Of a DNA stretch of 64,000 nt, positions 1 through 9,902 are shown piece after piece (position 1 is the stretch's first letter; every line of letters begins with the position of its first letter). The notes under the pieces were generated by a model. It saw only the letters and a list, made by a program, of their open reading frames with translations, was not told where the DNA came from and did not search any database. A program made the translations under genes and the position numbers. Source of the DNA: Hysterangium stoloniferum. Taxonomy: Eukaryota > Basidiomycota > Agaricomycetes > Hysterangiales > Hysterangiaceae. Location: the NCBI GenBank assembly GCA_015178975.1, contig WHVD01000029.1, forward strand, positions 124,001-188,000, given 5' to 3'.

Positions 1-29
1 AATTGGGTCTAATCAATAACAATGACCAG

Positions 30-3000
30 ATGCCAAAATTCGCATATGGTCTACAAAACCCATCTTGCATGAAACTTCGCAAGAAATCGGCGTTCCACCA
101 CAGCACTTGTCGACTTTAACGATGCACACAGGTCCTGTTCTGACGGTCAGATGGGCTTATTCTGGCAAATGGTTAGCAAGCGGGAGTGACGATGCTATCG
201 TTATGATTTGGGACTTGGACCCGTATGTCGCTCTCGCTCTCACTAATGGTATCCTATACGAAACTCACGATGAAACGCATGTTGTTAGTACCGGCGGAGG
301 AAAAGTGTGGGGATCAGATGAGGTGAATGTGGAGGCGTGGAAGGCTTTGAAGCGGCTGCCCGGACATGAAAGCGGCAAGTGAACACGTCTATGACATACG
401 ACATCTTTGCCGACCAACTGCTCTTAGACGTCACTGACCTTGCATGGTCTCCGGATGATCGATATCTCGCTTCGGTTGGTCTCGACTCAATGGTTATCGT
501 GTGGTGTGGCCTTTCGCTTCGTGGGTCCTCTCATCACTGACACTCGTCTCTAACTTCTAATGTCCGTTCAGAACAGTTAATTCGGCTAGAGTCCCACCAG
601 GGTTTCGTCAAGGGCGTTTGTTGGGATCCAGTGGGGGAATTCCTTGCTACTCAGGTGGGAGCAGCTCGCTGTTCGATGATCCGCCTTCAAACCGATGCTA
701 TTCACTAGTCGGACGATAAAACCGTCAAAATATGGCGGACTACCGATTGGGGACTTGAAGCGAGTATTGACAAACCGTTCAGGGAAAGCCCGGGCAGCAC
801 TTTCTTCAGACGTCTCAGGTACCTTCTCATTAGTACCAATGCCATTACCATATCTAACCAGACATTACTATCAGCTGGTCGCCTGATGGTGCTCATATCA
901 CTGCCTCCAACGCAATGAACAATAAAGGAGCCGTTTTTGTAGCGGCTGTCATTGCGCGGCGGACTTGGACGTCCGAAATCTCACTCGTCGGACATGAAAA
1001 CACCGTCGAGGTCGCTGCGTACAATCCCCACATATTCCTGAGGAACCCCGAAGTGTTGAAGACCGGTGTAAGTCTCTAATGATATTAACTTGCGCACGTG
1101 GTTTTATCTGCTAATATGCATTTAGGCTCCAGTAGCAACCAGCAATATCTGCTCTGTCGTCGCGTTGGGAGCAGATGACCGGAGCGTGAGCGTGTGGCAG
1201 ACCAAAAGCGCGCGGCCACTCATTGTCGCTCGTAATGTGTTCGAGCGTCAGATATTAGATCTCAGTTGGTATGTGATACGTTACTTGTTTCTGTTCTGCG
1301 TGCTTCCCGCAACTAACGTGCGATGACACTGCATCTTCAAGGTCTTTCGATGGACTTACGCTCTACGCTTGCTCCTCCGACGGCTCAATCGCCGTCTTCG
1401 ATTTCAAAGTCGACGAGCTGGAAGGCATAGCGCCTACGTCCATCCAACAGACATATCTCCAAAAGTTCGGCTTCAAACCCCCGCCAATACCAACGCGGTT
1501 CCTGCAGGCCCCGCCACCGTCCCAGCACCAGCACCAGCACCACCAACACGGGATGTCTGTCTCGGCTGTTCCGCAGGCGCAAGATGGATTCGGCACACCC
1601 GTGCCCGCGCACGCGAACGGCACTGTAAATCAGCTCATCGCACGACGCGGCGGCAAGAAACGCATAAAGCCCACGTTCCTCGGGTCGCTCACAACCCCTA
1701 CGAACATGTCTGGTGGCATGTCGGCGTCATCGTATGGTCCTCCGTCGTCCACACAGCAGACGATGTCCGGACCAGGTCATCCAGGCTCGAGGTACGACCA
1801 GAGCCAGAGCTATGACGCGGCGGCCGCAAACGCGATCCGTCTCCCGCCGCCGCCGATGCAGTCCGTCAACCAAGGCCTGCATGCGCATGCGCACCCGCAC
1901 TCTGGGCATGCGTCTCAGCACCAGTCGCAACACCCCAACCAATGGGCGCCGCCGCCGGTCCCGTACGCCAGCACCGCGTTGCCGTTCTATGTCCCGCCGC
2001 CTGGGCCTGGGGAGCAGATGGACCAGCCGACCAACCATGATGGATACACGTCGTCGACGATGGATGATAGTATGATGGGCGGCGGTGTGCCGACTATTGA
2101 TGCGTACGGTCCTGATGGGGCTGGGATGACCGGGAAAGGGAGGCGGAAGGCAGGGGAGATGGATGTGGATGCGCCGAGGGGAAGAGCGAGGACGCTGGGA
2201 GGGGATCGAGTTAGGGATGGGAATGGGCCGGGGGTGGTTAGGGAGCTTGGTGGTGGGGGTAATGGAGTTGAGGGGGCAGGGTTGGTCGGGTTGGGGGGTG
2301 CGAACATCAGGGCGGGAGGCACAGGGAGGGAGCACGTTTTGGGCGTGCCGAGTGTTAAGACGTATCTCAGTGTGCGTGTTGAGACGAGTGAAGATCTTTT
2401 GGAGGGGAGTAACTTTGATGATGGTCGTGAGTATACCTTTTTTTTTTTTTTTTGTTCTTTCTTATTTGGCTTTTTGGGTGTTTGCAATGCTAACACGGAA
2501 TTCTAAAATTTATTTTCAGGGCCAACTGAGGTTGTCTTCATGACTGGCAAACAGACGCAGTGGCTGGACTATCTGCATTCGCCGGTGATTGCGCTGGCGG
2601 CAACGAATGTCTTCTGTGCTGTTGCAATGGCAGATGGGTCACTCAATGTGTACTCTCATACGGGCCGCAAGTGAGTTTGCGCGTTGTGTGTAGACGCATC
2701 ACGTTATTGAATATTGAATGTTTGCTCTTTAGAATGATGTTAACCATGACCCTAACGGCACCTATCTCATTCCTGGAAGCAGCGAAAGCACATCTAATGG
2801 CCGTCACTGCATCTGGCGACCTGTCGGTCTGGTTAGTCCCCTTTTGTTTCACCCGAGATTATCAGTATTACTCACCATCACGGCAGGAACGTCAAAACCC
2901 AAAAGGCCGTCTTCCCTCCAACATCTATCCTTCCTCTCTTCGTCCAACCAGGAACAACAGTCGTCAATGTCTGTGTAAGAGTCAACGGTGCCCCAATAAT

Positions 3001-3699
3001 CAACCTTTCAACCGGCGTCGCGCATTCGTACGATCCCGCGCTCATGAGCTGGGTCAGGATCAGCGAGGGCTGGTGGGCGGACGGGTCGGACGCGTGGTCT
3101 GGCCGACAGCGGAGTGCAAATAACGCGGCGTCGCGCGGGATCATTGCCATCCTCGAAGCGGGCATCAGCGAGCTGCAGCAAACCACGGCGGACGAGCGGG
3201 CGCCAGAGGGGGTGGAGAGGCCGCAGTGGTGGAACGCGGCGAAGACGCTGGGGCATCTGGAGGAGCGGCAGGGCGCCGCGAGGCTGCTGGATAGTCCGGG
3301 GGAGTTTAAGCTGAGCTTGCTGCAGTATGCGAGGAAGCTCGCGGATGAAGGGTTTAGAGGCAAGGCGGAGGAGCTTATTAAGGAGCTTTTTGGACCGGTT
3401 TATTGGTGAGTGGGTTGTTGTGTGGATCGTTGGAGACATGCTGATTTCTGTGTTTTTGGGAATAGGCGACCGTACAAGGAGGAGAAATGGGACCCGATGG
3501 TCGCGGGCATGTCCAAGCGTGATTTGCTGAGAGAAGTTCTTTTGGTATTTGGTATGTGAAAAGCTCCCTGATGCGTGATGAGACCCCCTGCTCAGATTCA
3601 CCTGTTATTTGTGTAGTGCGGAGTAAAACTTTGGCAAAGCTGGGTATGGACTGGCAAGATAGCTTGCGACGGTCTGCTGCTGAGGATAATTCGGGCTGA
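30..3699 (+). CDS. HIR1: HIR1/HIRA-type histone chaperone (3' part, partial at window edge)
   Basis: WD40 subunit of the HIR/HIRA complex, which deposits histone H3-H4 independently of replication and represses histone genes in the nucleus. The first visible exon begins at 30 after an intron end (AG at 28-29). Twelve complete introns are read by frame and consensus: 223-288, 375-427, 521-571, 655-708, 819-874, 1068-1125, 1269-1341, 2427-2519, 2671-2732, 2832-2886, 3406-3465 and 3552-3616. The WD40 repeats run to about 1400, with phrases such as [37 protein letters not shown] and [21 protein letters not shown] His/Gln/Pro/Gly-rich linker follows (about 1500-2400). The C-terminal Hira domain starts near 2520 ([20 protein letters not shown]). 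The protein ends [13 protein letters not shown] with TGA at 3697-3699. No lesion seen. The intron at 375 uses a GC donor. The N-terminus lies outside the window. Confidence 0.93.
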
Positions 3700-4414
3700 G
3701 TTGAGGTCAAGGTTGTGCACGTTACATGTAATATTTATTATTGTATGTGGTGTATCCTATTTTATTTCACAAATGAGATCAACCTCTCGAAGCAACCGCG
3801 CCGAGCCTCCATTCGTATTTATATGCTTCTCTGCGCTTGATCCAACTACACTTAGTCTGTTGGAATGTCAACCTGACGCAAGTAAGAGTCCGAGTTTGGA
3901 TCTATTCTGTACAACACACTCTAACTGAAGCTGGTACATACAGTCCCCATGGGCTGTCAAAAGGGAATCAGCAAAAGAGACTGATATACATACATACTGT
4001 ACCTATGATGGCATCTCTCACTGCAGTCATCATCTCCTTTGTATTCCTAAAATCAGTCAGGGATCTTCTGACTTTGTTCCAAATGAGTCAGTAGTGCTGC
4101 AATCACCTCAATGGTGAAGACATTTTGCCATTGACAAAGCTTGCATCTCAGCAAACTGATCTCAAACATCACATTTCTCCTTGCACATGCAAATATTCCT
4201 GACCTGTTAAGATCTAAGCTAAAAAAGGAGAAGGGGGGCTCTAGTTGGGGGGCCAATGATGGTAACTACAGTAAGTCAACTGGGGGCCCAACAATAGAGA
4301 TCATACTAGTTGGGTGGTCCAACTCTATAAATGTAGTGGAGCTTGGCTTCAATGTATGTGTTGCACCCTCATATGAACTGTTAGGGTGCTCTGGTATTTC
4401 AAACAGAGCAGATA
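3700..4414. other. Downstream flank of HIR1 with a decayed reverse LTR piece
   Basis: No gene seen. The HIR1 3' untranslated region probably occupies the first 100-200 bases. From about 4205 the sequence starts TGTTAAG and carries a diverged reverse copy of the LTR core (around 4338-4370). It resembles 60860-61060, so it is probably the reverse-oriented 3' end of an old LTR cut off by the Tc1 element starting at 4415. Confidence 0.5.
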
Positions 4415-5860
4415 CAGTGACTCAAAAAACCCTTCCAATGTTTGGTACTTCAGATGTACATCTGTATATCCTTGATAACTCAGAGGATAAAAATGCAGAA
4501 ATATCAAAAATATTTGTGAGCATGCTCTATCATATATAGATTGTGGAAATATAATTTCATTACATAAGCTCCAAATATGGAAATACTACAAATATTTATA
4601 TACAGGAGTCTCATTGGAAGGGTTTTTTGGCTGGCTGCCTGTTACGACCGGAAAACCTGCCAGACTCCGGGCACTAACTTATATGCACCCACACCCTACA
4701 CGCACCAATTATCAGTTTACTAGAATACCCACCAGACTCCGGACATCAGACCTGTCCACACTCGACCTTCGTTACTTCTGTATCAGTCACCGGAATACCT
4801 GCCAGACTCCGCTCCTGTCTATCTCTGACCCTGCCCCACGCACCAGTCACCGGACCCCACTCAGAAAACCCAACAGCTCTCTAACTGAGCCCCGTTCCCA
4901 TTATGGTCAAATGACCTGTCATGATTCAGACTCCACTCCCACCTCGTTCCCATTATGGTTTAATGACCTGTCACGATTCGGACTCTGCTCCACTCCATCT
5001 CATTCCTAACACCAAGTTTGGTGTTTACTTATCTTGTTTCATGTTTGCTAGTTTAGTTTTCATTATTATTGGATTTGGTATGTTATACATTCCACAGTCT
5101 ATATAGTCTGGCAGATGTTGTACATACAATCCAGTCAGAAAATCAGCTTAGATTCTCCCCAGTAATCTCAAGTATATTTTCCACTCTAATCTCCTCTTTG
5201 AAACACACTGCTTTATCTCGTCAGAGCCCACAGGCTCCAACCCATCTATCACTTGACCTCTGATTTATCTATCTCGACCCCCGACTCATCTCCGCCTGAC
5301 CTCTCAACTTCCACGGACTTCCTGCAGTCAACTCCCTGACCTCACAACCCACAAACCCCTCCTGGACTCCCCAGGATTCCCATCTGCCCATTTGAAATTG
5401 GACAAGACAATCTCGTGAGGGTGCAGCCTATAAGCTGAAGCCAAGTCCTACCGACTTTCCTGCAGGTTTCTCTGGAAACCCTCTGATAAGCTCCACACAT
5501 GACTCTTAACACTGCCTCAATGACTATAAATGCTTATAGTCATGTGACCTTGTTGATTGTTCACCTCCAACTGGGTCCTATCAACAAAATCACATGATGT
5601 CATGTGATATCACATGACCACATTGTGCTGGAGTATAAATACATACATAGCCTTAAGCAACTAGCAATGTCCCAATTTCCAAAATGTGCACTTTGTCTCT
5701 TGCCAGCCAGAATCATATTCTCTCACTGCTTGATGCTGGCCATACAGCTAGCCACATTGCAGCTCCTACTGGCCATGGCATTGGCACAGTCTCTAGACTT
5801 TGCTTCAAGCATTGTTGACATTTCTCTCTTAGTCCATTATGGATTTCATAGTGGTGGTAA
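4415..5860 (+). mobile_element. Tc1/mariner element, 5' part, interrupted by a solo LTR
   Basis: A TA dinucleotide (4413-4414) precedes the terminus CAGTGACTCAAAAAACCC, which matches both ends of the fuller copy at 41109-42671. About 220 bp of terminal repeat run to 4639. The element resumes at 5512 with the untranslated leader and the start of the transposase (about 5668-5850), including an N-terminal helix-turn-helix stretch like that at 41480. The similarity fades near 5860, so the catalytic part is missing. The interruption is a solo LTR with its own 5-bp target duplication. Confidence 0.8.
4640..5511 (+). mobile_element. Solo LTR, family A (872 bp)
   Basis: Begins TGTTACGACC, ends CTCTTAACA, and is flanked by the direct repeat CTGCC (4635-4639 and 5512-5516). 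It sits in the Tc1 element of 4415-5860, so it is younger than that element. It carries the shared LTR core at 5417-5448. It resembles 39757-40518, 58432-59160 and the reverse piece at 46612. There is no internal coding region, which fits LTR-LTR recombination. Probably Ty3/gypsy by TG...CA ends and a 5-bp duplication. Confidence 0.88.
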
Positions 5861-5963
5861 GGAGTCAAGGAGATGAATGAACAAAGTTCAACATGCCAAA
5901 TTGATACAAATAAGGTCACATGACATGTTGATGATTCACATGACCCACCCCTACCTTATACTA
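5861..5963. other. Unassigned spacer between the Tc1 piece and the next LTR
   Basis: Non-coding sequence with repeated CACATGAC/TCACATGA words. It may be remaining Tc1 interior, but no match to the fuller copy is clear. Confidence 0.3.
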
Positions 5964-5968
5964 GTGTG

Positions 5969-7005
5969 TGTCAGGAACCGGAAAACCCGCCGGCCTCTGG
6001 GCCCCCAGACCCTGTCCTACATGCTCCCGACCCTCTATATTGTATAGTAACAACCGGAGTTCCCACGGGAGCCCACATGTCAACTTGTTTATGCCTGACT
6101 CTCTGTATGCACCCCACCTGTCTGTACCTAACCCTCCATGTCTCATACACCAGTCCTCGGACTCCACCCTACATACACCTGACACTCTGTGTCTTATGTA
6201 CCAGTCACCGGACTCCGACCGGACTCCTGGAACCCCTCTAACAGAGCATAGAACCCCGCTCCTGTTATCTGTCTCTGCGTCTCACACACCAGTCATTGGG
6301 AAACCCACCGGACTCCACCGGACCTCCTGCACATCAAGCCTGTCTATACCCGACACTATCTTGTGCACCAAGTCACCGGACTCCAACCGGACTTCCGGAA
6401 CCCCTCTAACTGAGCCCAGCTCCAGTTATGGTTAAATGATCTGTCATGATTCATCCTCTGCTCCCATTCCATTCCGTCCCTAATTCCCAGTTTAGTATTT
6501 ACTTGTTTCATTTTATGTTTAATAGTTCTGCCTCTTATTAATACCAGATTTGGTATTATTACATTTCACAGTCTATATAAGTCTGCTATGTTCATGTACT
6601 TAGAATCCAGTTTCAATCTCGAACTAGTTTTCCCCTGAACAAGTTTGATCCTTGAACAGTCTCTAGTCCTCTTGTCTGTCTGCACACTTGATTCCCGGAA
6701 CTCCCACGGGAACTCCAGAATCTATATCTTCCTGTATGCATTCTGTCAGCTCGAAATATGGACACCTGAATGAGTGTACGAGGGCGCAGCCTATAAGCTG
6801 AAGCCAAGTCTAGCTCAGTTGTTCACCAGACTTTCTGGTAATTATTCTGATATCACCATTCCTTGTACTAATAATCCCCAGAACTTTCCCGGGACCTATT
6901 GCCCGGGGACTCCGTGGGACAATTCCCAGAAGCAAGTGTGTGTTCGGAATAGTTACCGGAAACCTCTGCGGGCCTATCTGTGGAGTTTTGTTCGGGAACT
7001 TAACA
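5969..7005 (+). mobile_element. Solo LTR, family D (1037 bp)
   Basis: Begins TGTCAGGAACC, ends GGGAACTTAACA, and is flanked by the direct repeat GTGTG (5964-5968 and 7006-7010). It carries the shared core at 6780-6811, here about 195 bases from the 3' end rather than about 55. The body contains several diverged repeats of an 'ACCGGACTCC' word. No internal region remains. Confidence 0.85.
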
Positions 7006-7037
7006 GTGTGTAACATTGAAAAGCAGAGAAAATAATA

Positions 7038-7246
7038 GAGGGTCAAAAAACTGCCCCAATGAGTGATTATTTTGTTTGATTTATTGATCAAAGAGTTTTG
7101 ATCTTTTTTTTTTTTCAAGTTGGTAGATAGCCAACATGTTCTAGTATATCATGTGAACTTTTCAGAATTTTTGCTGATATCATTCCTTCACACAATATCA
7201 ATCTTTCTAAAATGCACAAACATTGGGGCAGTTTTTTGACCCACTG
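7038..7246. mobile_element. MITE with perfect 22-bp terminal inverted repeats
   Basis: The 22-base terminus at 7040-7061 (GGGTCAAAAAACTGCCCC plus four bases) is repeated exactly in inverted form at 7221-7242. The right side continues CACTG then TA (7247-7248). The left has TA at 7036-7037. The size of about 209 bp, the TA target and the GTCAAAAAA-type terminus fit a non-autonomous Tc1/mariner relative. It has no coding capacity. Confidence 0.8.
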
Positions 7247-7264
7247 TAGGTGTGTCATCACATA

Positions 7265-8043
7265 CAGTGACTCCAAAAACCCTTTCCATACTAACCCCAA
7301 ATGTGGTGTGTGAAGTGCACCCCCTTACAGCATGGGAATTCCACTTAGCTTTGGTGGAGTCATACATAGTACATACCCTTGGCTACAAGATTGCTCCCTG
7401 GGTCATGTGATTTGGGCCACAGGGTGTACAGATATGATCAATTTAAAACAGCAACACTATGGAAAGGGTTTTTTCACTTTTGAACTGATGACTAGGATCT
7501 CAGTCAAATCATAGAATAATGCCCATTATTTGTTGGTACAAACAAATATATACATGTAAGTAGTATGTCTGAGTTTAAAAAAGTTCCCATGCTTCTTGAT
7601 TCCTAACCACCATCATGGTCAGATCCCTCTCTCTTACTCAACAACACACCATCCTCTCCTTGCTTGATTCTGGCCACTCTGGTGAAGCCATTGCCAAGAG
7701 AACTGGTGTTAGCCCATCTGCTATATATCCCAAATTTGCTCCAAACAACATTCTCTCCTTCCCAAAGTTGTTGGGGGTTGTCCCTCAAAGTGTTCCCCTA
7801 CCAATATCTGACATGCTTAACATCTCATCACCTCTGGCAAAGCTGAAAATGCTGTCCAAGTGACCAAAGCCCTCATTAACATTATCAACCAGCCCCTCTC
7901 TGCCAATATGGTCCACCTCCACTTGAAGAGAGCTGGTATGAAGGCTGTGGTCAAGTCAAAATGCCCCCTTCTTTCTGCCAGGCATCACAAAGCTCACTTG
8001 GACTTTGCATATTCTGGTATTCTGCCCTCAACTAGACACCTCC
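7265..8043 (+). mobile_element. Tc1/mariner element of a second subfamily, 5' part
   Basis: TA (7263-7264) precedes CAGTGACTCCAAAAACCC. The transposase reading starts at 7615 with MVRSLSLTQQHTILSLLDSG, a Tc1 N-terminal helix-turn-helix, followed by the second DNA-binding part (7860-8040: MVHLHLKRAGMKAVVKSKCP, then SARHHKAHLDFA). The frame changes between the two parts (about 7860), and the element stops where the LTR begins at 8044. The DDE domain is absent, so it is inactive. Confidence 0.8.
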
Positions 8044-8842
8044 TGTTATGACTCAGAACTCATAGGACTCTCCCCTTTTCCAGTTGAGTTCTCCAAATGT
8101 CTCTAGTCATTTTCCAGCCCAAACTTCCAGTCAGACTCCCAGTGTTTATTCTAGATACTTTGATCTGTGGCCCAACCTTCTGTTATGACCCATTACTGGA
8201 TACTTCAATTCTCCATAACTTTCCATAACTTTCTGACCCGACTTCCATCCATGGGACATTTCTAGTTCCCAGATTTCCAAACCTCATCCTTGTTCCATAT
8301 TTGGTAACTGACAGGTTAACAGTTATTCATTCGCTTGTTTATTGTTTTTGTACTTACTGTATTCCCTGATCTGTCCCCATCCTTGTTTTCCCATTTATCT
8401 GACTTGTTATTGTATTCCTGTTTCAGAATCTTCATCCTAATCTATCTTATTATACTTCTAGATTTGTAGTACAATTACTGGGGCATCTATATAGTCTTAT
8501 ATAGCCATGTACTTACTCTTTAGTTTTAATCTCAACTTAGTTTGTATCTTTTCTGTCTTTCCATATGCTCAATCTTTGGAACTCTCTGGACTCCAGTGGA
8601 ACTTCCAAGTATCCATAAACTCTCTGGCATTTATCCATCCTCTGAAATATGGACATCTGAGTGAGTGCATGAGGGTGCAGCACATAAGCTGAAGCCAAGT
8701 CCATGTACTCTGGTAATATTCTGATACTCCCGAACTAATTCCCAGAAACTCCCAGACTAATTCTCTAAAACTCTGTGGACATATTTCTGGGAAGTGTCCA
8801 GAATATCCCCAAAAAATCTGCCCTGAGATCTGGAACTTAACA
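8044..8842 (+). mobile_element. LTR, family C (799 bp)
   Basis: Begins TGTTATGACTCAG, ends GGAACTTAACA, and carries the shared LTR core at 8671-8702. The sequences outside the two ends do not match (CCTCC left, ATAAC right), so this may be one LTR of a truncated element or one side may be rearranged. A reverse relative lies at 33535-34760. Confidence 0.75.
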
Positions 8843-9069
8843 ATAACCTGACCAGTGTATTATGTGCAGTCTTGGAAGTATACTTGAAGGGTCAATTGTC
8901 ATTGAATGCATCATCCCTCACAGCTATTTTAAATTCAATAGTCATTTCTATCTTAACAATAACCTGACCCAATGTATTATGTGAAGTCTTGGAAGTATAC
9001 TTGAAGGGTCAATTGTCATTGAATGCATCATCCCTCACAACTATTTTAAATTCAATAGTCATTCCTATC
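8838..9069. repeat. 116-bp tandem duplication
   Basis: Two copies, 8838-8953 and 8954-9069, each start TAACAATAACCTGACC and differ at only a few positions. The first copy includes the last five bases of the LTR ending at 8842. The duplication therefore happened after that LTR end had joined this sequence. Confidence 0.85.
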
Positions 9070-9902
9070 TGGATTATATCCCATAGGGCCAATAGCTTGC
9101 AATTGGCAGAATATATTTGTATGTCTAGCTTGACTTGTTTCCCTCCAAAGTCAATGGCAGGTATGTTGTAAGCATCCATAAGTTCAAGGTTAGGACAAAA
9201 TGGTTTAATAAAATTAATCTATATCCTAAATAAATTCCAAGATATTTTAAAGGCAGCACAAAATTACATACCTGGACCTTGTACATGGCAAACTTAGAAC
9301 TGGATTCACTAAAATATTTGTTTTTCCTGTGTTTCAGCAGTAATTCTGGGACAGAGATTGGAAGATTTAGAAAGATATTGACTCAAGAACTCCTCTGATT
9401 TGACGGGGCCAAAAATTCACCTAGATATTTCCTTGGACACTGCGGTGATCCTTTGATCTCTCACTGGATGCATGGAAGAAAACATCTGTGATGCTGGTTC
9501 CTTCTTTAGAATCGAAGTGTCACCCATCATGTGATCTGCGGTAGGACCACGGTGGTATTTTCAGGCGCAAATCATGAGGCGGTGTCGTGTTCTTCGGCAT
9601 TGAGTGTCAATGCAAGGTGGTCAAGTAATGGCAAGCGATGCAGGTGGCGGATGTCAGGTGTGATCACAGAACAACTCCGGTCTAGCCGAGCGGAACTACC
9701 ACACTGGACTTCCGTTGCACATTGGATGAATCTCCTGCAATGCACTCATAACCGAAGTCACCCCGGAAGTAACGCTGTGTCCATTTTGCGTTAAATTTGC
9801 AAGATACACAGAATGGTTCATAAAAGCGATATTGTCCATCCTTTCACGTTTAATTATCGTGATAGGAAATACTAAATAAACATTTGATTTGGCGGCAGAA
9901 AT
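9070..9902. other. Non-coding flank 3' of laccase copy 1
   Basis: No gene recognised. The part from about 9400 is visibly richer in CpG than the mobile-element DNA to the left and is probably the original downstream flank of the laccase gene. Confidence 0.4.

Noticed and set aside
1363-2496. Several readings on both strands across the HIR1 linker
   Set aside because: Shadows of the GC-rich His/Gln/Pro linker exon of HIR1.
8838-8842. Target duplication for the family C LTR at 8044-8842
   Set aside because: The left flank CCTCC and right flank ATAAC do not match.
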